Shown one piece after another: positions 32,959 through 45,408 of a stretch of 64,000 nucleotides of DNA. Each line of letters opens with the position of its first letter. The stretch's first letter is position 1. The position numbers were made by a program, and so were the translations under genes. The notes beneath the pieces are model-generated. The model worked only from the letters and a program-made list of their open reading frames with translations, was not told where the DNA came from and did no database searches. Origin of the DNA: Gamarada debralockiae (lineage: Eukaryota > Ascomycota > Leotiomycetes > Helotiales > Hyphodiscaceae); NCBI GenBank assembly GCA_002803225.1, contig NXFV01000926.1, forward strand, positions 1 through 64,000. The letters run 5' to 3'.

Positions 32959-35900
32959 GCATGGAGGTATCTGCAACTTCTATGGAGGACTGTAAATTGA
33001 GGCCTAGTAACTCTTTTCATGGCTTGAATGCCGAAGTTTGGGGCTTGACGGATTATGAGAGATTGACAAGTGTGCCCTAATAACAGTCCATAGCTTGATA
33101 TTGAATATAGTTAATTTCAATGAGAAGACAAGGCTTAGAATCTCAACGACTCGTCGTTTCACAATCTGGGAAACCATGAAAATGCCTTATTGTGAGGAGA
33201 TGTTCCATCGGAATACACGTAGTTTCACTGCTCGGGGCTCTGTTATTGAGGCTGTCGGTCTAATCAGCGTCTACGGCTTTGCTGAGTAACTCGGGTTGCG
33301 TCCAGTCTTGGGAGACGACAATCAATCATCAGTGGCCAACCAAATATTGACATATCCTATGTTGGTATATTTCAACTAATGTCACTGAAAGGTAGAGCTT
33401 GCCTTTTGTTGCCGTGTTTCCTACCTGTAAGCTTTCTCTAATCGAGAAGCGAAACTGAGTGGCTTGGAAGCAACTCCTCAGGTGCAGTCTCACCCCAGTG
33501 GGTCATTCAAGAATCATTTGCATGTCCAGCATGCAGGGAAAAGGTGTTACGGAAAAGGTGTGAGAGAAACCTCACATTTTTCATTCGTTGTTAGGAGCCT
33601 CATCTGAAATTGACCGTTATTGGCCGTTGTAATCTTATCTGCAGTAACTTCCCAAAGAGGTCAGTGAGTGCCCAGTAGCTGCTCGAACCTCATCAGGCTG
33701 GGGAAATATGCGATCGTGACATATCTTACATCTGCGTTTTATTTAATCTAATCGTGCCATTTCAACTGAACACTTACCTATATACACTTTAGAAACCTTC
33801 TTCTCTGGCAACTCAGCCCAGGGTACTTCATCGCCCGTTCACGCACGATTCAACCACTATCCGAAGCGTATTTCAATCTTGAAATTTCGAAGGACTGTGG
33901 TCAATCTGCTAACATATGCAATAGATGTCAGATATATATTCTTCTAGGCGTTCCGGGAGTACAGATTCTTGCACAACCAGAAGGAATACCAAATATAACG
34001 ATGACGAAGCGAAACTGAGCAGTGTCCCGCGTTTCTCACCTCCCAGTATCCTCCAGAGCATGCGGTTGCATACGTGAGACTTCCTGTAACAGAAATAATG
34101 TGGTCTACCAGTTATTCAGCTGCAACAAAAAATGCAACTATCTCAGGATATGGTATTTTAACCCCCTCCATTCACTCCGGAGGTCAACGAATACTGGTAT
34201 TTAGCAACCCATTCTTGGTATCAGACTTCTGAAATCGAACCAGGTCACATGTATTTTACCGGATATCGACCTGTTTCTCTCCCTGCACCTCCTATGACTA
34301 CACATACACAACGGCATATACAACCCCACGCCATGATGTCTATAAAGCGGCAGTAACACTTCGGTTGCTCCAGGATCCCACGACCCGCCAACTCCAGCAG
34401 CCATATATGAGTCTCCCGCTCCCGAGGACACAGTGGCCTCAGGCTTTGGAAAAATATTCTTAAAAGAGACTACAACTGCTTACCCTTCAACTGCAACTCA
34501 ATACTGCACACTATCTCCATCGCAGGATCTGGCTTTAGATGCTCCATTCTCTCAATATTTATCCATGAGGGTTCTCCTTCTCTACCAGGACTGGGACAGA
34601 AATCTAAAGGTGGTTCAGACAAAGTGTTCAACTTGAAGTGGGCATTCGGAGAGGGTGGGTTCAACTTCAAAGTCGAGACTTATCCAATTCCAACTCGAGA
34701 CAGAGAGGCCACCATCAAGACCACAAGATATATTTAGGATTTTTTTTTAAAAAGTGCAAAGCGAGATGAATAGCTTACTCTCTATTATGGTGGCCATGCC
34801 AGTGAGGCGATTAAGGGCAAATTGGCATTCGGTCTCTATAGGTATGGCACCAATATTGGAATCCAGAAACCGAAAACTATTGTCATTGACATCGTTGGTC
34901 GCAGCTCCCCTCCAAGAGATGAATGGTGATGCTCCTAAGGACAAGTGACGGAGCGACCCTGGTCCGGAGAGCCCACTGCCTAGGTGAATATCCCTTGGGA
35001 ACCCATTCGCTAGATAATGATCGCCTGCTCCTCAGATTGGCTGTGTATTGCTGATGCTGCTATGCGGCAGGTTCACTTGAGCTTCCATACGGCAGGTCAG
35101 GCAATCATGTAAGTTGGCTTCAAGAGCTCAACTTCTCATCAAAGCTGATGTTTGTTGTGCAGCTTAGCTTTACTGGATCCAACACGCATGAGAGAGCTTC
35201 GGAGCCAGGCCGCTACTTTTCACCTTGTAACTACGAGAAGCTCTAAAGTATGCAACGATAACTTCAAGAGATGCGTCTGGACTTCCGAGATTCAGATGCA
35301 CGTTGATTTTTTGATGCAGCAGAAACCAGATCCTAAAGTTAAGGGAGGTCAGCACACCCAGGTTCTGCCGTTCGATGAGACGACTGAGGATATTTGGCCT
35401 CAACCCTTTGAAGCACAACGATTGCGACAAGACTCTAGTAAATAGTAAACGATATCATGGAAAGCGAAAATCAAACGGCAGTAACCTATCATGATCCTGA
35501 CCGCCCCAGGCATCGATGGTGGTGTGACATGCTCTGGCGCCCCCACCGGGGCAACAAAATCGCTCCGGGACTTGAACCACTCGGATGACCTGCAGCATAT
35601 GACGTTCTTCTTTTACTCATTTTATATAACTTCCCGTAACATTAAAAAAAGGTTCACGTTACAATGCCCCGGCATTTATTTCACGACTCGAATGATATCA
35701 AACGCCACACAAGACACTTCGTCGGAACAATAAGCAGTACTGAAATCACAAACTCCGAAACATAGTCCTCGCTACCATGACTGGATCCGGGTCCTGGGAG
35801 CGATCAACATATACATCAAAGGTGGTGTATCAAAACGTGAAGGCGTGGTTACAGCGCGATCCCAAGGCGCGAGCAAGAGTGAGTGTTGCAAAGTTGCAGA

Positions 35901-36187
35901 GTTAAATCGAATAATGCAGCTGATGTTATCAGGGATACAATCTTCGACCAAACGAAGCTGATGGAGCAGTCACGGAACGACAAGCTTTAGAACATACCAG
36001 CTGCAGAGCGTGAAGTAATGCTGGAGGATCCAATCACAAGTACTTTAAGAGAAAGACTCAAGACACGTGAAACTGAAAATGGTATTTTGTTAACCCTCAC
36101 GAACCTTCATCTGAACTACAGATTGTACAAATTGTATTGCATTCCCCAACGCCCGCTTTCATCATCTCCAAGGAATAAAGATAGAAT
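32959..36187. other. Intergenic, 3.2 kb
   Basis: I found no supportable gene. A plus-strand frame at 35152-35445 has ordinary composition but no recognisable domain. A T/A homopolymer run lies at 34740-34751. The 3' flank of the cupredoxin gene occupies the right edge. Confidence 0.45.
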
Positions 36188-38275
36188 CTACGGTTGAGTG
36201 ACCCAAACAATCTCCGGCCCCGCAACAGCGTACGTCGGTAAATCCTGTGCACTCGCTGCCGTTCCGTTGACCAACACACCCCAAACATGACCCGACAGAT
36301 CAGCTGGCACGCTCGCTGTGCCCTGTGTATTCGAAGTCGGCACCACAGGCGTATATTCCACTCCTCCCCATGGTCCAACCCATGCCATTGACAAATTCTT
36401 CTGGCTCGCATTAAACGTAACCGTTACAGTAGTCAGTCTTTGTGTTCCAGAAACTGGCGTGCCGATAATTGGGAGAAGTGGGATCGTGGAGTATGGTAGG
36501 GGGTCTGGACAGGAGTTGGGGACGATATAGTGGTTCATGACATAGGAGTAGACAAGGGGAGCGGGCATCATAACCTCTCGCGGTGCCGCAGCAGGGATGT
36601 GGTTCTGCATCATGTTGACCATGCCTGCCATTCGGGCTTTGGAGCCGAGGGTTGAGGAGAGAGCGCCGATGAGCCAAGGGTCGGAGGCTACCACTACGGA
36701 AATGACGTCTAGAAGAAGAGCGATTTCGAGAAGGATGAGAGTTAGAGCAACGTCTACGAAGTCGTCAACATCGGTGATAGGGAAGTTGTAGGTGCACAGT
36801 CCGATCATCTGCTTGGAGTAATGGGCAAGCGAGTCGGTGGATGTAGATCGGTGGACGAGTGCTTGCGCCATCATTGATCCCATTGTTCCGGTTATAGCGT
36901 CAGGATAGAGATTGGACCAGCCGCCAGTCGTGAGATTGTTGTGGCCGTTGACGAGAACCTCGAGGAGAGCGTTGTCGAGGAAGAGGATCAGTTGAAGGAG
37001 ATCAGTCGCGTTGTTTGTGATACTTGGCGCCCAGTTGTAGCTTGATGGTTGGTATCCTCCAGCCATGCTTGCTACATTTGGCGGGATTGTGGTTCCTGGT
37101 GGAGGCACATTCGAGATTGTGGTGTTCACGCTGCTGGTGCTGCTGCTGTTGAAAACATCTCCTCCAATCGTCGTGATAACGGTGCCATTGACGGTCAATA
37201 TTCCACCGAGTGGCGCGTTTGGTGGAATGGTACTATTAGAAGCTTTGGCAGCGAGACCAATGAATGCTTCGAGTGTGTTACCAGATGTTGGACTGCATAA
37301 GTCAGCAGGAGGAATATGGTTGTAAGAAATGGAATCCTTACGCGTTGATGCTTCCAACCATTCCAGCTTGACAGTGAGCCTTCTCGGTCTGGGCGCAGTA
37401 GAACCAGAGCGGTTTTGTATCATTGACCACAATTTGAAAGGTGGCTCCAGATGGGGAGACAGCGGTGGGAATGAAACCACTGGTGAAGCCTCCTGCCGCG
37501 AGCGGATGACATGGGTCTTGGAAACTCGATTGCACAACGGAATGATTCTACTTCCATTAGAATCGTAGTATGGAGCAAATTGGAGGAATTTTACCTTTGG
37601 GTTGAAGGCAAATTCAATGATCTCTCCCGGCAGAGCAGTAATATTGTTTGGAGAGTACGTCAAGTTTCCACCCGAAGCAACCTGGACATTCGTCTTTCGC
37701 AATCCACCAACCGGAAGTCCATCTGGAGGAGATGTGCTGGTTGTAGCAGTTGACGCAGCAGATTTGAACGCATCAATCGTGTTACCAGTAGTTGGGCTAA
37801 AAGTTCTGTCAGTGAGAACCGAAGATTAGGGGCTTGCAATTGACGCACGCATTAATGGCGTGAACCATTCCCGACTGGCAGTGGTTCCCAGTTGTTTGCC
37901 CACAATACACCCAGATTGGCTTCGTGTCATTAACTGTGATCGTCCATGTTGTTGGCGATGCAGCAGTTAGGTCTGCCGTGGGCACAAATCCGGAGAAGAA
38001 GCCGCCAGCGAGAGGATGGCACGGATCTTGGAACGAAGATTGTGTGACGGAATGATTCTGTAAAGGTTACGTGGAGCTCCAATTGAGTTTGGATGACGTC
38101 CAGAACTTACTTTGGGGTGAAAATGGTATGTTATGGTATCACCTGGTTGAGCATTGAGAGTCTCAGGGTCAAAAGTGAGCGTAGCATTTTCTCCAACCTG
38201 AACTTGAAAGCTTGCACCTGCGGCAGAGGAGACAACGCACGCGACAACGAACGAGAGAACGGAAAGCCACGCCAT
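36188..38275 (-). CDS. Secreted tandem-cupredoxin protein with ferritin-like C-terminal domain
   Basis: Predicted secreted copper protein of the fungal extracellular serine-rich class, carrying an extra domain. Five exons: 38111-38275, 37849-38057, 37595-37796, 37342-37547 and 36188-37292 (introns 47-53 bases), giving 628 residues. Signal peptide MAWLSVLSFVVACVVSSAAG. Two cupredoxin domains follow, each split at the same two places by introns. Each has a full type-1 copper set: NHSVTQSSFQDPC ... WVYCGQ ... HCQSGM in the first, and NHSVVQSSFQDPC ... WFYCAQ ... HCQAGM in the second (His, Cys, His, Met). After a Thr/Ser linker, the C-terminal 300 residues resemble the ferritin-like fold of fungal Rds1-type proteins (LLQLILFLDNALLEVLV, LTLILLEIALLLDV, LSSTLGSKARMAGM). 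The di-iron His/Glu ligands of true ferritins appear mostly lost. It is divergent from the SUR7-like gene. Confidence 0.85.
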
Positions 38276-39054
38276 TTTCAAGACAGAAATCGAGCTCAAT
38301 GTAAGACGCGATGTGTAGAAACGAGAAGGAGAAGAATCATGTGAAGATATAAGACAGAAGGAATCGAAGGACAAACTGACGAGAAACTAATCTGCAGGGT
38401 CCATGTTACCAAGTAGCGGGCTGCTGGCTATGCTAATACTCAAAATAGCATCACGTTCGATTACAACTCAAATTGTTCCCGCGATGTGAAATGAAGGGCT
38501 GGACTGGCTGAAAGTTATCGAGAAGACCTGTCGGGATCTGGCGAGTGTTGGGGCATTAGCGCTGACTGTGTTGGTAGTCTGCGATAGCTTGTAACTGGAT
38601 ATTCCCAGAATCAGCATATGCCCCAAGAATGCACCCTCCATGTCCGTGCCCTCAATCCCTGAACTCTGGCTCGGTTGGTTGTTTTGAGGTTGAACTATTC
38701 GCCAAATAGCCTACCAAGTGGCGGCCGACGCTGTAACCCCTGTGCCATTGTGGCGGGATACCCGGTTAGGACGCACATTCGAGGCTCATTGGGCGGTAAT
38801 CTCAAATTTTGGGGTTTGTTGGTTGCACAAACCCCTTATCGTTGGCTTGGGGGTTTACATCAGCAACGTAAGCAAGGCGCAGCCACCAAAGATCAGCCAA
38901 AGTTTCGGATCCTGACGAGGTAATTTGGATTGAGCTTTGGGGTAAACTCTTCCTGATAACCTTATGTATGTCCCTGGCGCTTTCATCTTTGCTTTCTCGT
39001 GATATTTCTCTGTTGTCTGAATCAAAAGAAGGAGGTTGTGAAAGTAACGCAAAA
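38276..39054. other. Divergent promoter region
   Basis: A 779-base spacer between the cupredoxin gene (minus) and the SUR7/PalI-like gene (plus). Both promoters must lie here. It contains a GC-rich stretch at 38700-38780 and no coding signal. Confidence 0.5.
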
Positions 39055-40213
39055 ATGAGAGGTGTTCTCTTTATCTCATTGGGGCTTTTGGGTCTCTCCG
39101 CCATTCTGATTTTGCTCATTCTCATTGCCGGCGCGAACAAACATGTGTTGGTGGATTGGTTCTTCCTGAAGGTGAGTCTCTTTTTTCCTTTCGAATCCAT
39201 TGGGCGGATACTGATGTTCACAGGCAAATACGGAAGCCCTATCCATTTCCTCGAAGCTCTCCAACTCCACGTATCTCGCAGGCATCTCGAAACTCACTGG
39301 AACTGACCTCGTGGGATCCAATGCCACTGCCGCCTCACTGGGCATTGGAGACTGGACTACTGTCTCCTTATTCACGTCTTGCACAGACACAAATTCCTCC
39401 ATAACCTGCACCACTCCCCACTTCGGTTTCAGCTTCAACCCATCTACCAATCTGAAGCTTGACTCCACAGGAATGCAAGGTTCGAATGGATTGACTTCCA
39501 TTCCGTCATACGGCACACTCTCCCAATTCCTCGGAATCGCATACATCCTCGCCTTGTTGTTCACGGTTCTTACAAAAGGGCTGAACATTCTGAGTTGCTG
39601 CATCCCTCGGGCCATAGTCGCCAGCGCATTCACCTCCATTCTCGCGACGATTCTTCTTCTCGCTGCCTCGAGCGCTGCACTTGCAGTTTTCACGAACCTC
39701 AGGGGCAAATTGAACGCAGCGTTGTTGTCTGCAGGTATCAAGACTGCGCTTGGGAGCAGCCTCTTTATCATCAGTTGGATCGCCACAGTGCTAATGCTCC
39801 TCAATTCCATCATACTGTGCGTTTCCCATCGCCATAACAAGCATGGTAGACAACGCGGGATGGCCAGGGGAGTGGGAGTCATTGATCACAGCGGAATGGA
39901 CAAGAGTGAGGTCGGAACTGAGGCCTTTGCGGCGCCCAAGCGGACGAGAACTTTGCAGCTGCTGAAGAGAGTTGGGACGTGGAATAGGCAAAAGTACACC
40001 CAGATTGAGAAGCAGCCGGCAGTCAGAGGAATCCCCGATGACGAGGATATTTTGAACAGGAGAGGGTTCGGTGGCGGAGAGGAGGAGGAGGAGGAGGAGG
40101 TTGAATTGGTAAGGAATTCGACGAGAGGAATTCCCTTGCAGCCATTTGGAAATTCGCAGACGAGGGATGTTACTTCGGCATATGAGCCGTACCGACAAAC
40201 TGTGACCGAATGA
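39055..40213 (+). CDS. SUR7/PalI family four-helix membrane protein
   Basis: Plasma-membrane protein of the SUR7/PalI family, whose members sit in eisosomes or take part in ambient-pH sensing. Two exons, 39055-39171 and 39224-40213 (52-base intron GTGAGT...CACAG), give 368 residues. Helix 1 (residues 4-26, LFISLGLLGLSAILILLILI) begins right after the start. A long extracellular loop carries several Asn glycosylation sites and two cysteines (SCTDTNSSITC). Three closely spaced helices follow near residues 150-240 (FLGIAYILALLFTVL; AFTSILATILLLAASSAALA; LGSSLFIISWIATVLMLL). The C-terminal cytoplasmic tail of about 120 residues is charged, with a run of seven glutamates encoded by GAG repeats near 40078-40100. 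The topology fits the family well; which branch it belongs to is not clear. Confidence 0.82.
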
Positions 40214-43200
40214 TGAGGATGATGACCCTTAACGCTGAGGCCTTGCATACCCGGTGAGAATCCGACATTGTTGGAGTGTAAAGGAGTTACTAAGGTAATC
40301 TAAAATTGAATACAAACCACTTGTTAAAACGGGTCTCAAGGAACGCTCTAAAGGTTCGAAGTGTCTCGGGGATGGTGAAAATGTGTTGGAAGGATTGCGT
40401 GGCGTCGAAGACTGGAAGCTTTGACACGGCCATGGTGAGTTGCGTATTGGTAATTGGTAAACGAAAAATGATTAGTAGAGGATTACACATCATCAAGCAA
40501 TCGAATGCATTGGTATTCATTTTAAAGACGGCTCAAGCCCCGGTCGCATCTTGAGCGGGATAGGGGTTAAGGTACTTGCAGGATGGGGAATTATCCGCGA
40601 TACGGACCCTATGGCCATCTCAGTAATCTACAGCCCAGCGGCGGCTTGAACCATGTCGCGAACCTGACGCGAGAAAATAGGCCAGGCATTCTGTCAGATC
40701 CTAGCTCACAAAATAAGCTTCTTTTTCAGACGAAGCCCCAAAATTTCGTAGCAGTTCGTAGTACTCTGAGATTGAAAAACTAAAACCATCAACCGAAAGA
40801 AACATCAAAACTAGCTGAACTTTAGGGTATAGCTAAATATAAAGCTGTTGGCTTCCGCTTTGGAAAGCGATAGCGATGGTCCTGTGGTGAATCGCAGACC
40901 AAACTAGATCATGTGATACTTTCAGTCACATGACCATCTCGAGTGACTTTCGAAACTGGCGAGAATACATTCAAACAACACAAACAACAGCGTGATCCGC
41001 ACGAATTTAGGCGACAGCGCGAGAAATTACCCAAAAGAGTAATTCACCAGCCTTGCAGCCTACGAACGACTCAACTATGATTCACATGCCCACTAAGCAC
41101 CAATGAGTCACGTCATATTCCGCACGATCTCGAAATCCGAATGCAAACAGTGCAAACATCCACCTGTCAAAAAAGTATAAAATACCCTCTCTTCGCCCAC
41201 CTCAATTCCCTTTTTTCTCCTCATCTTCTCTTTGCCATGTGGCTTAGATCAAATGTAGTATCTGTTCTATTCAGCTTAATCCCTGAATCCCTTCCACAAG
41301 AAGGCTATCTTCGGATTGAACTCAATCTTTTGAAAGAGAGGGATGACCGCTGTGCTTGCATATGTGGTCGTCTCTCAACGTGTCTCTGGTCTTCCACTGT
41401 TTCCAGGCGATGCGAACTTTTCATTGCGCTGTCTGCTTTGGCAGACTCGTGAAGAAGAGATTGACATACGAGGCAAAGGATGATGAACAGGTTACTTTGA
41501 TGAAACCTAGAGATAGGATCACGAATGGAAGCCTGCCTCGACAGTGGGATTTGTTTAAATCTCGGCCACGTGACCAAACTCTTCTTGACCACTTTCTCCT
41601 AAACGAGGCAAGGGCCCTCAATCAGCTGGTAACTGTCTGAAGGGTTAGTTCGATGAGTTCAGATTTTATAACCTCACAATAGTTGACATTGCCATTCAGA
41701 ACGTTGCTGTCGTTTTACCATCGCCACCACAATCCCGCCAGACTCAGGACATGTGTCACCAGCAACACCACGAAGCAACCCACAAGCTAGCTAACCGCCA
41801 AAAGAAGAGCAAAACATTCACCGTGTTGAATAGCCAGGAGCCACTCTGAGTGAAGTGTATGGACCAAAGATTTACGCGACTGAAATACAGTCAAGAACTC
41901 TCGCGAGCTTGTCAATGATGAGAAGGTCGTATACACAGTCGGTTTGTCAAAGGGACTCGACGTACGTCAGAGTGATGCAGGCGGCTGAGGGAGTAGGTCT
42001 CATAGTCCGGCACCAGTGAGTGGAGGTCTTTGGCGTATGGTTTATTTGTCTGGGTACACAGCATCCGATACTGGTTGGGTCAGGTTCTTGGATCATCGTC
42101 AACCAGATGGTCCTGCTACGGCCTCTTCAGGACATTTCTGGTATTAATTAACGACTTGTATTTTCTTTCCTTTGGGCATACGCTGTTCTGCGCGATTAGT
42201 GAACAAATCAATTCTACCGGCTTAAGAAGTTTATTCATGGGACACGTCACTGTGCGACATTCACCGACATCGATGCGGTCGACTCGTCCTCACTTGCGAC
42301 TTCTGCCTCTCATCCCAGGTCTTTTCTCCTCCATCACATTGCTTTTTCTCCTTTAAATCATTCCAATTGTCTTTTACTAAACTAATTTTATATCGTTCAT
42401 CGATCACGACAATGCGCGCCTAAGTTACTCTCCCTTCGGTCACGGACTCAATGTCCCAGTAATCATCGCACTGTTCTGACATACGGGACTCCAAACTTCG
42501 GCGTAATAGGCAGTATAACTGCTCCTGAATTACGATCGGGCACGCTAGATTTCCGCGATGGCACTGGAAATCCCGATGCGGCAAGGATGTGTATGGCCTT
42601 GGGGTAAGACTGGGATTCTACCTTCATGGCTTTACATCTCTCCTCCACACAGTACCACGCAGAATAGGCAGTAGCCGAGATACGAAATTAGTTTGATACT
42701 TTTCTTGCTCTCGCAAGTATGGACAAATGTCGTGTCAACATGGGACATTTACTGTACTTTACCGCTCGTGCCTGTCCTTGAGACGAGGAATGTGGTTTAT
42801 TTCTTTCGAACTGTCTCAGTGACTGGCTGGTTCGGGATATTTATGCTGGTATGGTGTTCTATAATTGGCTTCTTATACTGGTTCAGATCTATTCCACCAT
42901 TATTATCGGGACGGGTTGCTTTGTTCTGTTACTTCCGTGGGATGAATGAGTTACCAGAAGAGGACAGAAAGAGAGCACACGAATCTCAAATGATCATATA
43001 TAAGATTGCCATGGTACTAGTTGGGCAACGAAAGGCCAGCGGCTTTGAGTTCTTGAGCACAGTTGGCCAATTAGTTGCGTCTTTCGTTGCTTGAGGCTTA
43101 TTCATTGCGATGGCAGAGAAAAATATCCTGTTGAATCGCCTCTCACCGGGACAATTGATTCAGTTGGTTACTGGTCTTGCCGTCGCTATTGGCAGTGTTC

Positions 43201-44184
43201 TCTTCTTTTGTTGTCCTTCTGGAGGTCAGGGGTCGGTCGAACAATACGAAGCCACCAGGACCAGGTACTCCTACGACCCATGCATCCGTTGAAGTCTTTT
43301 CTAACTCAGCATAGGTTAATTTACCTGCAGAGGACCCTAGATGCTCTTGGTAATCAACACAGTAAATGAAAAATTCATGGGGCTTAGCTACGAGCAACGG
43401 GATGAGCTCCAGAGGCCTGGTAGAGGAATCCATCCTGCTGATTTCAAAGCAGCTGAACGGGTGTTATACGACAATGGGGCATTGAGTAAATACGACATCT
43501 ATCGAAACTGTGGCACACGGTTTCGGGGAGCTTGGAGAAAGATGACTTGGAGCCAGGAATGGGTTCATGGTTATCTGGATCGTTTTGGACTCTAATATTA
43601 CCCACTTGAATACTTTCTTATGGGTATATCCAAGGAAAGACGTATAATGTGCCTAAGAGGCCGTTCGCCTCCCAGGATTGGAAGAAGTAGGGTTTCCTAT
43701 TTAGAGCATAAGTTCTAAATCATAATAAAAGATTCAAGACAGCATCTGCCTTGGGGATTCATTGCCTCTCTTTCGCTCGCAACGCTAGGTCAGAGCACAA
43801 GCACCTAACGAAGGGAGGATCTTTCGAGACCAGCACCAACTATGATGCATAGTCTTCTCGATTCGATGCAATAGGAATTTTGGGGTTATTGATGAAAGCG
43901 TTCTTAAGAGTCTTGAAGTCTTGAAAGAAACCTTGAAACGGGCGGATGGATAAAGACACCCCGATAACCGAGTGCCGTTAGCGCAGTGTTTGCCTGGGGT
44001 GGAAACGTGGGGAGAGCTCCAATCTTCTCTAGCTCGCGTGAGCAGGTAAAACACCTCAACAACACCAACACGAACTCCTTCAACTCCTTCTCAACCGTCT
44101 CGCGATACTTCTCCTCGTTCTGCGGATTTCCCAGCTATCTGCAGCGTCATACACGACCTCTCAGGCTCTCCAACAGCATCCGCA
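40214..44184. other. Intergenic, 4 kb, weak coding traces
   Basis: No gene I can name. The segment 42693-43595 has coding-like composition in several frames: a hydrophobic stretch at 42830-42910, a 60-residue frame beginning MAEKNILLNRLSPGQLIQLV at 43110, and an 84-residue frame beginning MLLVINTVNEKFMGL at 43341. These may be exons of an unrecognised gene, but I could not connect them by convincing splice sites. The remaining sequence shows nothing. Confidence 0.4.
43110..43595 (+). CDS. Possible unrecognised gene (exon fragments)
   Basis: Uncertain. The first frame (from ATG 43110) encodes a hydrophilic start, one likely membrane helix (LVTGLAVAIGSVLFFCC) and a polar tail to about 43263. 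GTACTC could serve as donor and GCATAG near 43315 as acceptor, continuing LIYLQRTLDALGNQHSK to 43369. The second frame (43341-43595) has a balanced, charged composition including HPADFKAAERVLYDNG and ends WVHGYLDRFGL; it overlaps the end of the first. I do not recognise either product. Amino-acid composition is the only support. Confidence 0.25.
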
Positions 44185-44571
44185 ATGGCAACCCAGCGAA
44201 GCATCTTTGCGTACGTTTACGTCACAACTCCGCACTTCCTGGGCTCCCTTACTCTGTTCTACAGTTGAAGCGTAATACTGATCTCTACATGCGCATACAG
44301 ACGCCGACCTATCCTCTTCCTTACCCTCTTTAGCGGAAGCGCTTTCTTCATCGGAATGAAATGGCGAGCGGTGCTACAGCAAAGCGAAGCAGCGAAGAAA
44401 GCAGGATCGAAGGACGTCAATTATTCAGTCGCGCCAGGACGAAGCGGTACATATCCATTATTCCATCTCCTCCATCTCCTTCCCTTCAGTTCAACACAGC
44501 TCGAGTTTGCGGTACAATAGTACGGATGTATTGCTGACAGTAGTGCCTGTTACACAGGTGGCGGTATTTAA
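44185..44571 (+). CDS. Small conserved-type membrane protein ending in SGGGI
   Basis: A three-exon gene coding only 61 residues, invisible as a single open frame. Exons 44185-44210, 44301-44446 and 44558-44571, with introns of 90 and 111 bases, all GT-AG and in frame. The protein starts MATQRSIFARRPILFLTL, has one membrane helix (about residues 12-27, LFLTLFSGSAFFIGMKW), then a charged part (QQSEAAKKAGSKDVNYSV) and ends APGRSGGGI. A short Arg-containing start before the helix suggests a mitochondrial inner-membrane or similar location. The terminal SGGGI, built across the last splice site, recalls a family of tiny uncharacterised ascomycete proteins as I remember them. No function is known to me. 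Confidence 0.7.
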
Positions 44572-45241
44572 TGCACGAATCACGAACGACCTTCCACAAA
44601 CATATGGCGGAAATTGGGGAAATTGCTGTAGATGGAATATAAAGGCTATATATAGATGGCCGCTCATTTATGTATGCGCGGCTGGTCTTTCGATGAATTG
44701 AGGGCGTTGGAATTGGAGTTTGCGCGTGCTGCGGATGATCTTCCATCGAGAAGAAAGACGAATTGAATGCGAAGCCCTCGTGCTAAGTAGCGATGAAATA
44801 TAATGCCATTCAAAATGCCCCGCGCAAAGACTGTACTTGTCCACTGGAATACTTCGCACTGTTGACAGATTCCAGGGACTCCAGAAGGGGATGTGCTTTT
44901 GGAGCTTTTGTAAACCAGGCCAAGTCACACCTCTCCACCACCCTCCTTTCCATGCCAAATGCAAGCTAACTGAAAGTAGAATCCTCTCCCGTTAATATTA
45001 CAAGCTTCTTACTTGTATATGCAACGTCTATTGTCAAAGAACTGCGAGCTGAATAGCGTTTTTCGGCAATACAACAAATACTCCTCTTAGCCAATCAAGC
45101 ATCAGGCCCCGTTCGTCCCTTTCGGCTTGCCCCTACCCTGAGAAATTATCAACCTCACTCACGACCGTTCTCTCACTAAGGACGGGACCGATCAGGGACC
45201 GATCAGGGACCGAGAAGAACACCAGGAAGTATTTTGCCATG
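44572..45241. other. Intergenic with short tandem repeat
   Basis: No gene. At 45185-45212 an 11-base unit (GGGACCGATCA) is repeated about two and a half times. Confidence 0.5.
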
Positions 45242-45408
45242 CAGTAAAACCCCGCTATAAGAATAGCCTTGGGACCGGCGATTTATAAGAATATTGCGAG
45301 GTTATTCTTATATTTTTAGTGAGCCTCACTAAAAATTATCTCGGCGGGACCGGGAATCTTATTCTTATAGAGGGGTTTTATAGGGGATTCTTATAGCGGG
45401 TTTTACTG
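45242..45408. mobile_element. Short MITE (Tc1/mariner-pogo type ends)
   Basis: A 167-base element with inverted ends. The left end is CAGTAAAACCCCGCTATAAG and the right end, reverse complemented, is CAGTAAAACCCGCTATAAGA. It starts with CAGT as many pogo/mariner elements do. TA follows the right end; the left flank reads TG, a possible mutated TA. The interior is itself partly palindromic (TTTTTAGTGAGCCTCACTAAAAA around 45315-45338), so the whole element could fold into a long hairpin. Confidence 0.85.

Noticed and set aside
35152..35445. 97-codon plus-strand frame
   Set aside because: Reasonable composition, but no homology I recognise, no introns that extend it, and a similar-sized frame on the opposite strand.
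39791..40248. Minus-strand frames of 120-135 codons opposite the SUR7-like gene
   Set aside because: They owe their length to the GAG/Glu run and codon bias of the plus-strand gene; no membrane or domain signal of their own.
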